Assembly: GCA_963799455.1 (NCBI GenBank)
Contig: CAWCXF010000008.1
Span: 186,001 to 250,000, forward strand
Source of the DNA: CAWCXF01 sp963799455
GTDB taxonomy: Bacteria; Pseudomonadota; Alphaproteobacteria; Rhodobacterales; Rhodobacteraceae
DNA: 64,000 bases
Direction of reading: 5' to 3'
This document shows, one piece after another, positions 1-8,925 of the stretch. The position numbers and the translations under genes are program-made. The notes beneath the pieces are model-generated. The model was given only the letters and a program-made list of their open reading frames with translations. It had not been told where the DNA came from and made no database searches. Numbering within the stretch: the first letter of the stretch is position 1; the number at the start of each line of letters is the position of its first letter.

Positions 1-1948
1 CCCGGGGGGCCGCGAAGGCGTCCACCGCCGCCAGCGCCATCGTCTCGCCGACGCCGTCGATGCCCGTCAGCTCCTCCCAGGGCGCCATGATCTCGGCCGC
101 GGGCTTCTCGGGCGCGGGCTCCTCGAACGGCCGTCCTGCCGCCTTGGCCTCGCGCCTCGCCCGCGCATGCTCGGCCTTGGCGCGGGCGTGCGCGGCGCCC
201 TCGCGCGCGGCGTCGAGCCCCGCCGCCAGCGCCTCCCAAGCTCCATAGTGGCGCGCGAGCAGCTTCGCGCCGGCCTCGCCGACATGGCGGATGCCGAGGC
301 CGAAGAGCAGGCGGTCGAGCGCGATCGCCCGGCGCGCCTCGATCGCCCGGAAGAGGTTGGCGGCCGAGGTCTCGCCCCAGCCCTCGCGGTCCTTGAGCTG
401 GCGCGGCCCCTGCCCGAACCGCTCCTCCAGCGTGAAGATGTCCGCGGGCTCGCGGATCCAGCCGTCGGCGAAGAGCGCGAGGGCCTGCTTCTCGCCCAGG
501 CCCTCGATGTCGAAGGCGCCGCGCGAGACGAGGTGGATCAGCTTCTCGGCCGCCTGCGCCGGGCAGATCAGCCCGCCGGTGCAGCGCCGCACCGCGTCGC
601 CCGGCTCGCGCGGCGCGGGCGAGCCGCATTCGGGGCAGGTGTCGGGATAGGCGAAGGGCACCGCGCCCTGGGGCCGGGCGGACAGATCCACGTCGTCGAT
701 CTTTGGGATCACGTCGCCCGCGCGGTAGAGCCTCACGCGGTCGCCCACGCGGATGTCGGCGCCCCCGCGGATCGGGCTGCCGGAGGCGTCGCGCCCGGCG
801 ATGTAGTCCTCGTTGTGAAGCGTGGCGTTGGAGACCACGACGCCGCCCACCGTCACCGGGTCGAGCCGCGCCGTGGGGCTCAGCGCCCCGGTGCGGCCGA
901 CGCGGATGTCGATGGCCCTGAGCCGCGTCCAGGCGGTCTGGGCGGAGAATTTGTGCGCCACCGCCCAGCGCGGCGTCGAGGAGCGGACGCCGAGCCGCAC
1001 CTGGGTGGCGAGGTCGTCCACCTTGTAGACCACGCCGTCGATGTCGTAGCCGAGCTCGGCGCGCCGCGCCTCGACCGTGGCGTGGTGCGCGAGCAGGGCG
1101 TCGAGCGATTCGCGGCGCGTCGTGAGGGGGTTGATCGGCAGGCCGAGGGCCCCGAGCCGCCCGAGGGCCCCGAGCTGCGTGTCGGCGAGCGGCTCGGACA
1201 GCGCGCCCCAGCCATGGGCGAAGAAGCGCAGCGGGCGCGAGGCCGTGACCGAGGCGTCGAGCTGGCGCAGCGAGCCCGCGGCGGCGTTGCGCGGGTTGGC
1301 GAAGGGCCGCAGCCCCGCCGCCTCCTGGCGCGCGTTGAGCGCGGCGAACTCGGCGTGGAGCATGTAGACCTCGCCGCGGACCTCGAGCACCGAGGGCGCG
1401 CCGTCGAGCCGCTGCGGGATCTCGGCGATGGTGCGGACGTTGGCGGTCACGTCCTCGCCCACCGTGCCGTCCCCCCGCGTCGCCCCCTGGACGAGCCGCC
1501 CGCCCTCGTAGCGGACGGACAGCGACAGGCCGTCGATCTTGGGCTCGGCAACGTAAGGGAGGGGGGCGTCCGGCGCCAGCCCCAGGAAGCGGCGGATCCG
1601 GGCGTCGAACTCGGCCGCGTCGTCCGCCGTCAGCACGTTGGCGAGCGACAGCATGCGGACCGCGTGACGGACCTTGCCGAAGCCCTCGGCCGGCGCCGCG
1701 CCCACCCGCTCGGAGGGGCTGTCGGGGCGCCTGAGGCCGGGGAAGCGCGCCTCGATGGCGGCGTTGCGCCGGCGCAGCGCGTCGTAGTCCGCATCGGTGA
1801 GGAGCGGGGCGTCCTCGGCGTGGTAGGCGCGGTCGGCCGCCTCGATCCGCGCGGCCAGCCGGGCGAGCTCGGCCCTCGCCGCGCCCTGGGTCAGATCCTC
1901 GACGGGCAGGGCGTCCGGACGGCTCTCGATGGCCGGGCGCTCGGGCAT
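1..1948 (-). CDS. ligA: NAD-dependent DNA ligase LigA (3' end beyond window)
   Basis: Seals nicks in duplex DNA during replication and repair, using NAD+ to adenylate its active-site lysine. About 649 codons are present; the C-terminal end lies off the left edge. The adenylation motif K-I-D-G is at about residues 137-140, followed by the nucleotidyltransferase and OB domains, a four-cysteine zinc finger (CPECGSP then a second C..C pair) and helix-hairpin-helix repeats. The family is about 700 residues long, so only the terminal BRCT part should be missing. The ATG at 1946-1948 is preceded by GGAGG. The gene faces the same way as ctrA but is separated from it by about 400 bp, so it is probably an independent unit. 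Confidence 0.95.
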   Translation of the reverse strand, partial: MPERPAIESRPDALPVEDLTQGAARAELARLAARIEAADRAYHAEDAPLLTDADYDALRRRNAAIEARFPGLRRPDSPSERVGAAPAEGFGKVRHAVRMLSLANVLTADDAAEFDARIRRFLGLAPDAPLPYVAEPKIDGLSLSVRYEGGRLVQGATRGDGTVGEDVTANVRTIAEIPQRLDGAPSVLEVRGEVYMLHAEFAALNARQEAAGLRPFANPRNAAAGSLRQLDASVTASRPLRFFAHGWGALSEPLADTQLGALGRLGALGLPINPLTTRRESLDALLAHHATVEARRAELGYDIDGVVYKVDDLATQVRLGVRSSTPRWAVAHKFSAQTAWTRLRAIDIRVGRTGALSPTARLDPVTVGGVVVSNATLHNEDYIAGRDASGSPIRGGADIRVGDRVRLYRAGDVIPKIDDVDLSARPQGAVPFAYPDTCPECGSPAPREPGDAVRRCTGGLICPAQAAEKLIHLVSRGAFDIEGLGEKQALALFADGWIREPADIFTLEERFGQGPRQLKDREGWGETSAANLFRAIEARRAIALDRLLFGLGIRHVGEAGAKLLARHYGAWEALAAGLDAAREGAAHARAKAEHARARREAKAAGRPFEEPAPEKPAAEIMAPWEELTGIDGVGETMALAAVDAFAAPR

Positions 1949-2346
1949 GGAGGGCCTCCGGGGTCTGCGTCCCCCGGCTAGCTAAGGACGGCGCGGCGGA
2001 GGGTCCAGCCGGCTCGTGCCCGTCGCGCCGCGTCGGCGCAGCGCGGTCACAGGCGGCAGGCCCTTGCCCGGGCGCCGCGTCCGGCGCGATCCGCCGGCGC
2101 TCGTCGCCCCGCGGCCGCGCGCTCGGGCGGGCCATCCGTCGAGCGGCGTCGGCGATCGCGTGGGGACGAGCGTCGTCGGGCCGCGTCGCGTCCTGCGGCG
2201 AAGGCGGACGGACCCGCCTGGGAGTTGCGGGCGGGCGCGAGCGTCGAGCGGCCCGCCGCCGGGTGCCGGCCCCGTCGCCGGAGCCTCGGGACACCGCGCC
2301 GGGCGGTCTCGGACGGACGGGGCGGGAGGCCCGCCGGCGTGGCCGT
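1949..2346. other. Intergenic region between ligA and ctrA
   Basis: About 400 bp of GC-rich sequence with no convincing gene on either strand. Just below the ctrA stop there is a short inverted repeat, GGCGGG-CCT-CCCGCC on the minus strand, that could weaken read-through, but it has no T-tract. The ligA ribosome-binding site lies at the left edge. Confidence 0.5.
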
Positions 2347-3060
<714 letters not shown>

Positions 3061-3118
3061 GACGCGCCTCCGGGCTACGGGCGGGGCTTCGGGCTGCGGC
3101 CTTACTGGGCCACCAATC

Positions 3119-3134
3119 GTTAACCACGCGTTAC
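3119..3134 (-). promoter_or_regulatory. Putative CtrA-binding box upstream of ctrA
   Basis: On the minus strand the sequence reads GTAA-CGCGTGG-TTAAC, one mismatch from the CtrA full site TTAA-N7-TTAAC. It lies about 60-75 bp upstream of the ctrA start and downstream of the sciP stop. This is what an autoregulated ctrA promoter would look like. The box is seen in the sequence; the regulatory role is inferred. Confidence 0.55.
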
Positions 3135-3161
3135 CAGCGACCATCGTGCGCGCAAAACAAC

Positions 3162-3440
3162 TCAAGCGTGTCTATACTTTTTCAGGGCCGTCGTGCGCAA
3201 CCCATTGGCACCATGCGCCCGCGACAAGGCGACCCAGGCGTCGAGCTCCTCTCCCGACAGCCCGTAGGCCGCGATCGCCCAGTCGCGCGTGACCAGCCCC
3301 GCCTCGACGCCCTGCACCACCGCCGCCTTGCGCGACGCGACCCAGCGCCGCGTGCCCGGATCGGGCAGATCGGCCCGCGTCATCACCCGCCCGTCCGGCA
3401 GCGACGCCGTGCGCGCGCCCTCGACCTTCTTGAGATACAT
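3162..3440 (-). CDS. sciP: CtrA inhibitor SciP (DUF1153)
   Basis: A 92-residue DUF1153 protein. The family includes SciP, a small helix-turn-helix protein that binds CtrA or its promoters and blocks CtrA-dependent transcription. It starts MYLKKVEGARTASLPDG and contains the conserved RADLPDPGTRRWVASRKAAVV segment, followed by a helical region with YGLSGEELDAW. The ATG at 3438-3440 matches the family start; an upstream in-frame extension was rejected. It lies about 100 bp upstream of ctrA on the same strand, so regulator and antagonist are neighbours. It shares a short intergenic region with the divergent mnmA. Confidence 0.92.
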   Translation of the reverse strand: MYLKKVEGARTASLPDGRVMTRADLPDPGTRRWVASRKAAVVQGVEAGLVTRDWAIAAYGLSGEELDAWVALSRAHGANGLRTTALKKYRHA

Positions 3441-3511
3441 CGTCCCTGACCCCAGTTGTCCACGAGCGCAAACTGGCGTGGGCCCACTTAAGGCGCGGTG
3501 AAACGAACCCC

Positions 3512-3538
3512 TTGTAATGACGGGTATTTCCCTATACT
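3512..3538 (+). promoter_or_regulatory. Candidate promoter of mnmA
   Basis: A -35-like TTGTAA (3512-3517) and a good -10 TATACT (3533-3538) with a 15-nt spacer lie in the otherwise AT-poor gap between sciP and mnmA. The mnmA start is 28 nt downstream of the -10, with a GGAGG ribosome-binding site between. The spacer is short, so the exact -35 is uncertain. Confidence 0.5.
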
Positions 3539-3565
3539 GCCCAGCGACTTGTCGGAGGTTTTTAG

Positions 3566-4708
3566 ATGCTCGACGCTGCCGCCGCCCCATCGCGCAACTC
3601 GCTGGGCTTCGCCAAGGCGCCCCGGGACACGCGGGTCGTGGTCGCCATGTCGGGCGGCGTGGACAGCTCCGCCGCGGCGGCGCTGCTCGCGTCTCAGGGC
3701 TATGACGTGGTGGGCGTGACGCTCCAGCTCTACGACCACGGCGCCGCGCTGGCCAAGCGCGGCGCCTGCTGCGCGGGGCGCGACATCCACGACGCGCGGC
3801 GCGTGGCCGAGGCGATGGGGTTCCCGCACTACGTGCTCGACTACGAGAGCGCGTTCCGCGAGGCGGTGATCGACGAGTTCGCCGATGCCTATCTTGCGGG
3901 CGCCACGCCCGTGCCCTGCATCCGCTGCAACGAGCGCGTGAAGTTCCGCGACCTGCTGGAGACCGCGCGCGACCTCGACGCCGACTGCATGGCCACCGGC
4001 CACTACATCCGCCGCGAGGTCGGGCCCTCGGGCCCCGAGCTGCACCGCGCGGCCGATCCCACGCGCGATCAGTCCTACTTCCTGTTCTCGACCACGGCCG
4101 AGCAGCTCGACTACCTGCGCTTCCCGCTGGGCGCGCTCGGCTCCAAGGCCGAGACGCGGGCGCTCGCGCAGCGATTCGGCCTGGCGGTCGCCGACAAGCC
4201 CGACAGCCAGGACATCTGCTTCGTGCCGGACGGCGACTACGCCTCGGTGATCGAGCGCCTGCGCCCCGGCGCGGCCGGGCCCGGCGAGATCGTGGACCCC
4301 TCGGGGCGGGTGCTGGGGGAGCATCGCGGCGTGATCCACTACACCATCGGCCAGCGGCGCGGCCTCGGGATCGGCGGGCTCGACGAGCCGCTCTACGTCG
4401 TGCGCCTCGACGTGGGCGCGCGCCGCGTCGTGGTGGGGCCGAAGGCGATGCTCGCCACCCGCACGGTCCCGTTGCGCGAGATCAACTGGCTCGGCGATGC
4501 CCCCCTGGAGCCCGGCGCCGAGATCGCGCTGTCGGCGCGGGTGCGCTCGACCCGGCCGCCGCGCGAGGCGGTGCTGCGCGCGCTCTCGCCCACCGAGGCC
4601 ACCGTGGAGCTGCTCTCGCCCGAGGAGGGCGTCTCGCCGGGCCAGGCCTGCGTGCTCTACGAGACCGAGGGGACGCGGGTGCTCGGCGGCGGCTGGATCG
4701 GCCGCTAG
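3566..4708 (+). CDS. mnmA: tRNA 2-thiouridylase MnmA
   Basis: ATP-dependent enzyme that thiolates uridine 34 of tRNA-Lys, -Glu and -Gln, taking sulfur from a cysteine desulfurase relay. The 380-residue protein has the N-type PP-loop SGGVDSS near residue 30. It has the two catalytic cysteines of the family, one in PCIRCNERVKF and one in SQDICFVPDG, and the conserved TIGQRRGLG. A GGAGG ribosome-binding site lies 7 nt before the ATG. The gene is convergent with lpxB, and its TAG stop is the first base triplet of the dispersed repeat described below. The desulfurases that could feed it are encoded near 45 and 52 kb. Confidence 0.97.
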   Translation: MLDAAAAPSRNSLGFAKAPRDTRVVVAMSGGVDSSAAAALLASQGYDVVGVTLQLYDHGAALAKRGACCAGRDIHDARRVAEAMGFPHYVLDYESAFREAVIDEFADAYLAGATPVPCIRCNERVKFRDLLETARDLDADCMATGHYIRREVGPSGPELHRAADPTRDQSYFLFSTTAEQLDYLRFPLGALGSKAETRALAQRFGLAVADKPDSQDICFVPDGDYASVIERLRPGAAGPGEIVDPSGRVLGEHRGVIHYTIGQRRGLGIGGLDEPLYVVRLDVGARRVVVGPKAMLATRTVPLREINWLGDAPLEPGAEIALSARVRSTRPPREAVLRALSPTEATVELLSPEEGVSPGQACVLYETEGTRVLGGGWIGR

Positions 4709-4769
4709 AGCGTTTTCAGCCCGATCGGTCCGGTCAGGCGCTCGGGAAAGGCGACCGCGAAGGGCCTAG
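4706..4769 (+). repeat. Stop-overlapping dispersed repeat, copy 1
   Basis: The sequence starting at the mnmA TAG reads TAGAGCGTTTTCAGCCCGAT and continues CGGTCCGGTCAGGCGC, ending at the CTAG that also holds the lpxB stop codon. It resembles the starts of the repeats at 38095 and 62437 (minus strand): TAG, then GCGT, CAGCCCG and a CCGGTC core. IS5-type copy 1 is inserted at its right edge. Confidence 0.55.
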
Positions 4770-5598
4770 GTCGTGGCGACATTTCTATCGGAGCCATAGG
4801 ATGATGGCGGCGAGGGTGACGAAGCCGAGGAAGTTGGCTGCGAGCTTGTCGTATCGGGTGGCGACGCGGCGGAACTGCTTGAGCTTTGCGAACATGCGCT
4901 CGATGGCGTTGCGCTCCTTGTAGAGCGTGCGATCGAAGGCATGCGGGCGTCTGCGATTGTGGCGTGGCGGGATGACCGGCACGGCGCCGGCATCGAGGAT
5001 GGTGTCGTGGAAGTGCTCGGCATCATAGGCGCGGTCGGCAATGACATGGCCGGGCCGCAAGCCTTCGATGAGCCCGGCGCCGAAGATCACGTCGCCCCGG
5101 TTGCCGGGCGCCAGGATGAAGCGGACGGGCAGGCCGAGCGCATCGACGCAGGCGTGGATCTTGGTCCCTGACCCGCCCCGAGACCGACCAAGGCCCTGGG
5201 CCGCAGCGCCCCCCTTTTTGAGCGGCGCTCCCGATGCCTGCGCCTGGGCGCGGATCGAGGTGGCGTCCACACCAACCCAGTCCAGGGCCGCCTCTGCCGC
5301 CAGCGCCGCGAACACATCGTCCAGCACGCCGTTGGCGATCCAGCGGTAGTAGCGCCGCTTGACCGTCTGGTACGGCCCGAACCGCTCGGGCAGATCGCGC
5401 CATCGCGCACCGGACCGCGCCATCCAGACCAAAGCCTCGACGAAGCGCCGGTTGTCGGACCGAGGCCCTCGCCGTCCAGGCCGCCCACCCGGCACGAACG
5501 GCTCGATCCGCGCCCATTGGTCGTCCCGCAAACCCTCCATCGCCCGCCTCCGTAAAGACAAGCAGTGAATCAGCTCACAAAGGAAATGTCGCCACGAC
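4770..5598 (-). mobile_element. IS5-family insertion sequence, copy 1
   Basis: An 829-bp element with terminal inverted repeats (outer 16 bp GTCGTGGCGACATTTC at each end), flanked by CTAG direct repeats at 4766-4769 and 5599-5602. If only TA is counted as duplicated, the element is 831 bp. It encodes one DDE transposase on the minus strand. The second copy at 37265-38093 is in the opposite orientation and encodes an identical protein, so the pair is recent. Confidence 0.92.
4785..5540 (-). CDS. IS5-family transposase
   Basis: A 251-residue DDE transposase of the IS5 family, probably the IS427-like group. The N-terminal part (GLRDDQWARIEPFVPG) is the usual DUF4096-like start. The catalytic aspartates are seen in VGVDATSIRAQ and VIADRAYDAEHF, and the glutamate in KERNAIERMFAKLKQFRR. 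I chose the ATG at 5538-5540 because GGAGG lies 6 nt upstream; a TTG seven codons earlier is possible. The reading frame is intact, so the enzyme is probably active. The element sits between mnmA and lpxB without interrupting either. Confidence 0.93.
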   Translation of the reverse strand: MEGLRDDQWARIEPFVPGGRPGRRGPRSDNRRFVEALVWMARSGARWRDLPERFGPYQTVKRRYYRWIANGVLDDVFAALAAEAALDWVGVDATSIRAQAQASGAPLKKGGAAAQGLGRSRGGSGTKIHACVDALGLPVRFILAPGNRGDVIFGAGLIEGLRPGHVIADRAYDAEHFHDTILDAGAVPVIPPRHNRRRPHAFDRTLYKERNAIERMFAKLKQFRRVATRYDKLAANFLGFVTLAAIILWLR

Positions 5599-6744
5599 CT
5601 AGAGCGCGTCGAGCACCGCGCGGGCGGCGCGCAGCCCCGGCGGCTCGCCGCCCGCGCCGAGGCGCTCCATCGTCACGGCGAAGGCCGCGCGCTGGGCCGC
5701 GCCGTCGTCGAATAGCGCCTCGGCCGCCTCGGCGATCGGCTCGGGGCGGCAGCGTCGGCCGAGGAACTCGGGCACCGCGCGCGTCTCCGAGACGAGGTTG
5801 ACGAGCGTGACGGTGTCGGTCCGCAGCATCCGCCCGAGGATCGCGCGGGTGAGCGGGTGGACGTCGTAGGCCACCACCATCGGCACGCCCGCCCGGGCCA
5901 GCTCCAGCGAGACCGTCCCCGACGCGGCGACGGCCACGTCCGAGGCGGCGAAGGCCGCGGCCTTGGCGCCTTCCTCGGGGGGCACGATCACGGGCCGGCC
6001 GGGCCAGTCCGCGAGCGCCGCGGGCAGCATCCCAGCCACGCCCGGCGCGGCGGGGACCACGGCGCGCAGGCCGGGGCGGCGCTCGGCCAGGACGCGGAGC
6101 GCCCCGCCGAGGACGGGCGCGAGCCGCGCCACCTCCGAGCGGCGCGAGCCCGGCAGCACGCAGACGACCTCGCCTTCGAGGCCGTGCGCGGCGCGGAACG
6201 CCCGCCCCGCCGAAGGGTCCGGCGGAGGGAGCCCCGCGACGGGGTGGCCGACGAAGCGGCAGGGCACGCCCGCGGCATCGATCAGCGGCGGCTCGAACGG
6301 CAGCAGCGCCAGGACGAGGTCCACGAGCCCGCGCAGCTTCGCCGCCCGGCCCGGACGCCAGGCCCAGACCGAGGGGGCGACGTAGTGGATCAGCCGGGCC
6401 TCGGGACGCGCGGCCCTCACGCGGCGCGCGACGCTGAGGCCGAAGGCGGGCGCGTCGATCGTCACGATCGCGTCGGGGCGCGCGGCGATGGCCGCGTCGG
6501 CGGTCTGGATCATGCGACGGCGCAGCGCGACGTAGCGCGGCAGGATCTCGGCGAGCCCCATGACGCTCAGCTCGTCCATGGGGAAGAGCGAGCGCAGGCC
6601 CAGCGCCGCCATGCGCGGGCCGCCCACGCCCTCGAAGGCGACGCCCGGCGCCAGAGTCCGCAGGCCCTCCATCAGCGCGGCGCCGAGCGCGTCGCCCGAC
6701 GCCTCGCCCGCGACCAGGAAGATCCTCAGGCCCCGCGCACCCAC
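5599..6744 (-). CDS. lpxB: Lipid-A-disaccharide synthase LpxB
   Basis: Glycosyltransferase joining UDP-2,3-diacylglucosamine and lipid X to form the lipid A disaccharide at the inner membrane. The protein has the family start RIFLVAGEASGDALG, the stretch HYVAPSVWAWRPGR, the motif LPGSRRSEV and the C-terminal ASGTVSLELARAGVPMVV. About 376-381 residues is normal for LpxB. The start is uncertain. GTG at 6742-6744 is used here, while a CTG at 6727-6729 would give the canonical MRIFLVAGE and overlap the lpxI stop by 4 bp. It is the last gene of the long leftward operon, and its TAG stop lies within the CTAG target of IS5-type copy 1. Confidence 0.93.
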   Translation of the reverse strand: MGARGLRIFLVAGEASGDALGAALMEGLRTLAPGVAFEGVGGPRMAALGLRSLFPMDELSVMGLAEILPRYVALRRRMIQTADAAIAARPDAIVTIDAPAFGLSVARRVRAARPEARLIHYVAPSVWAWRPGRAAKLRGLVDLVLALLPFEPPLIDAAGVPCRFVGHPVAGLPPPDPSAGRAFRAAHGLEGEVVCVLPGSRRSEVARLAPVLGGALRVLAERRPGLRAVVPAAPGVAGMLPAALADWPGRPVIVPPEEGAKAAAFAASDVAVAASGTVSLELARAGVPMVVAYDVHPLTRAILGRMLRTDTVTLVNLVSETRAVPEFLGRRCRPEPIAEAAEALFDDGAAQRAAFAVTMERLGAGGEPPGLRAARAVLDAL

Positions 6745-7532
6745 AGGAACAGCTCGGCCTCGCGCGCGGCCTCCCGGATGGCGTCGAGGTCGAGCGTCAG
6801 CACGCCCCCCGCCTCGATCACGACGCCGGCGAGGCCCGCGGCCGCCGCCTCGCGCATCGTCTCGGGGCCGATCGCGGGCAGGTCCACGCGCCGGTCCTGG
6901 CTGCGCTTGGGGGCCTTCATGAGCACGCCGCGGCCGCCGCCCGGATCGGGCCTGCGCGCGCCCAGCCCCGCCACCACGCCCAGCATGTGGTCGGTGCCGG
7001 GCAGCGCCTCGACGGCGAGGCACTGGCCCTGCGCCACCACGCAGGCCTGGCCCACGTCGGCGGCGCCGAGGGCGTCGAGGATCGCGGCCGCGCGCTCGGC
7101 GTCGCGGCGCGCGTCCTTCGAGACCTCGCCCTCCAGCACGCCCTCGGGCGGCAGCAGGTCGGGGCGGATCTCGTGCGGGGCCAGCACCCTCAGGCCGGCC
7201 TCCTCGAAGATCGCCACGGCGGCGCGCAGCGTGGCGTCGTCGCCGCGCGGGAGCGCGGCGGCGATGCGCCCGAGGAGCGGCAGCGTCGCCCCGTCCACCG
7301 CCGCGAGGTCGAGGCGGGGGCGGTGGAGCGCGCCGCACAGGCACACCGCCTCCACGCCGCGCTCGCGCAGCCCGTCGAGCAGCGTGCCGAGCCGCTCGAC
7401 GCGCCAGTGGAGCCGCTCGCCCGGCGCCTCCGACACGACGCCCTCCATCTCGCACACGAGCGCGCCGGGCGCGGCCTCGGCGATCAGGGCGGGCAGCCGG
7501 CCGCGCCCGGCGATCAGCGCCAGCCGGCTCAT
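6726..7532 (-). CDS. lpxI: UDP-2,3-diacylglucosamine pyrophosphatase LpxI
   Basis: Hydrolyses UDP-2,3-diacylglucosamine to lipid X, the step before LpxB. LpxI (DUF1009) replaces LpxH in most alphaproteobacteria. The 268-residue protein starts MSRLALIAGRGRLPALIAEA and has the conserved region GRVDLPAIGPETM-like (DRRVDLPAIGPETMREAA), with an acidic stretch GVVIEAGGVLTLD near the C-terminus. Its ATG overlaps the lpxA stop by 4 bp (ATGA), and its own stop overlaps the start of lpxB. The tight overlaps indicate translational coupling of lpxA, lpxI and lpxB. Confidence 0.95.
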   Translation of the reverse strand: MSRLALIAGRGRLPALIAEAAPGALVCEMEGVVSEAPGERLHWRVERLGTLLDGLRERGVEAVCLCGALHRPRLDLAAVDGATLPLLGRIAAALPRGDDATLRAAVAIFEEAGLRVLAPHEIRPDLLPPEGVLEGEVSKDARRDAERAAAILDALGAADVGQACVVAQGQCLAVEALPGTDHMLGVVAGLGARRPDPGGGRGVLMKAPKRSQDRRVDLPAIGPETMREAAAAGLAGVVIEAGGVLTLDLDAIREAAREAELFLWVRGA

Positions 7533-8326
7533 CGCGGCGTCAGGAACGAGCGCTCGCTCGCGGAGAGCACGAAGGCCGCCACGTCGCGCACCAGCTCGCT
7601 GTCGGTCTCCTCGGAGAGCCGCCGGGCGCGCTCGGCGAAGGAGCCCTCGCCCTGCTTGAGCATGCCGTAGGCGGCGCGCAGCGCCTGGATGTCGGCGCGC
7701 GCCGTGCCGCGGCGCTTGAGGCCCACCAGGTTGAGCCCGTCGAGCTCGCCCCTGGGCCCCTGGACGAGCCCGTAGGGGATCACGTCGTGCGTGACCATGG
7801 TGAGCGCGCCGACGATGGCGCCGCGGCCGACGCGCACGAACTGGTGCACGCCCGACAAGCCGCCGAGGATCACGTCGTCCTCGATCACGCAGTGGCCGCC
7901 GAGCGCCGACTGGTTGGCCATCACCACGCGACAGCCCACCTGCGCGTCGTGGCCGACATGGGAGCCGGTCATGAAGAGGCCGTCGTCGCCCACCCGCGTC
8001 ATGCCGCCGCCGCCCTGGGTGCCCAGGTTCATCGTCGCGCCCTCGCGGATGCGGTTGCGCGCGCCGATCCGAAGGCCGGTGCGCTCGCCCGCGAATTTGA
8101 GGTCCTGGGGCACCTCGCCCAGCACGGCGCCCGCGAAGACGACCGTGCCGCAGCCCACATGCGTGTCGCCCGTCACCACGACGTGGGACTTCAGGTGCAC
8201 GCCCTCGCCGAGCACGACCTCGGGGCCCACGACGCAGAACGGGCCCACGCGGCAGCCCCGGCCGATCCGCGCGCCGGGATCGACCAGGGCCGAGGGGTGG
8301 ATCTCGCAGCCTGCGGCCGGGCTCAC
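7529..8326 (-). CDS. lpxA: UDP-N-acetylglucosamine acyltransferase LpxA
   Basis: First enzyme of lipid A synthesis, transferring a 3-hydroxyacyl chain from ACP to UDP-GlcNAc in the cytoplasm. The 265-residue protein begins with a left-handed beta-helix of hexapeptide repeats (IHPSALVDPGARIGRGCRVG), includes NRIREGATMNLGT with the expected active-site neighbourhood, and has GSHVGHDAQVG carrying the conserved catalytic histidine. It ends in a helical C-terminal domain. The length matches the family. It lies 10 bp downstream of fabZ and overlaps lpxI by 4 bp, as in many Gram-negative lpx operons. Confidence 0.96.
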   Translation of the reverse strand: MSPAAGCEIHPSALVDPGARIGRGCRVGPFCVVGPEVVLGEGVHLKSHVVVTGDTHVGCGTVVFAGAVLGEVPQDLKFAGERTGLRIGARNRIREGATMNLGTQGGGGMTRVGDDGLFMTGSHVGHDAQVGCRVVMANQSALGGHCVIEDDVILGGLSGVHQFVRVGRGAIVGALTMVTHDVIPYGLVQGPRGELDGLNLVGLKRRGTARADIQALRAAYGMLKQGEGSFAERARRLSEETDSELVRDVAAFVLSASERSFLTPR

Positions 8327-8336
8327 GCGGGCGCGC

Positions 8337-8831
8337 TCACGGGGCCCGGCCCGCCCCGCCCGAGGCGCGGTCGATCATCGCGGTGAACTCCGCCTCGGCG
8401 ACCGTCTCGCCGCGCACCTGCGCCCGGCCCCTGAAGCGCAGCACGCGGCTGCCCTGGCGGGTGATCTCGACCGGAAGCTCCAGCACGTCGCCGGGCACCA
8501 CCATGCGGCGGAACTTGGCCTTCTCGATCGACATCAGGTAGATCAGGAACCCGGTGTCGATCAGACGCTCGCCGAGGCCCACCAGCACGCCCGCGGTCTG
8601 GCCCATCGCCTCGACGAGCAGCACGCCGGGCATGATCGGCGCCGTGGGGAAATGGCCCTGGAAATGCGGCTCGTTGACGGTCACGAGCTTGACGCCGGTG
8701 GCGATCCGGCCCGGCGCGATGTCGCGCACGCGGTCGATCATCAGGAACGGGTAGCGATGCGGCAGGATGCGCTGGATCAGGCCGATGTCGGCCTCAGTCG
8801 GGATGATCTCGGCGTCGCTCGCGTCGTTCAA
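8337..8831 (-). CDS. fabZ: 3-hydroxyacyl-ACP dehydratase FabZ
   Basis: Dehydrates 3-hydroxyacyl-ACP in fatty acid elongation and competes with LpxA/LpxD for hydroxyacyl chains, which explains its position beside lpxA. The hot-dog fold protein has the signature LPHRYPFLMIDRV and the active-site region HFQGHFPTAPIMPGVLLVEA, containing the catalytic His and the downstream Glu. I chose a TTG start at 8829-8831, giving 164 residues, because GGGAGG lies 5 nt upstream and no ATG or GTG fits. Longer upstream extensions are not family-like. skp ends 94 bp upstream. Confidence 0.94.
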   Translation of the reverse strand: MNDASDAEIIPTEADIGLIQRILPHRYPFLMIDRVRDIAPGRIATGVKLVTVNEPHFQGHFPTAPIMPGVLLVEAMGQTAGVLVGLGERLIDTGFLIYLMSIEKAKFRRMVVPGDVLELPVEITRQGSRVLRFRGRAQVRGETVAEAEFTAMIDRASGGAGRAP

Positions 8832-8925
8832 GACGGCCTCCCGGTCTCGATGGCCCGCGGTCTCGTGACCCCTCGACCGGTCGCGGCGTGTATCGCGCGT
8901 GGGCCAAGGCGGCAAGGCCGGCGGC

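Noticed and set aside
167..1981. A 604-codon open frame on the plus strand opposite ligA
   Set aside because: It is Arg/Ala/Gly-rich, has no family motifs and exactly mirrors the conserved ligA gene. Such antisense frames are an effect of high GC.
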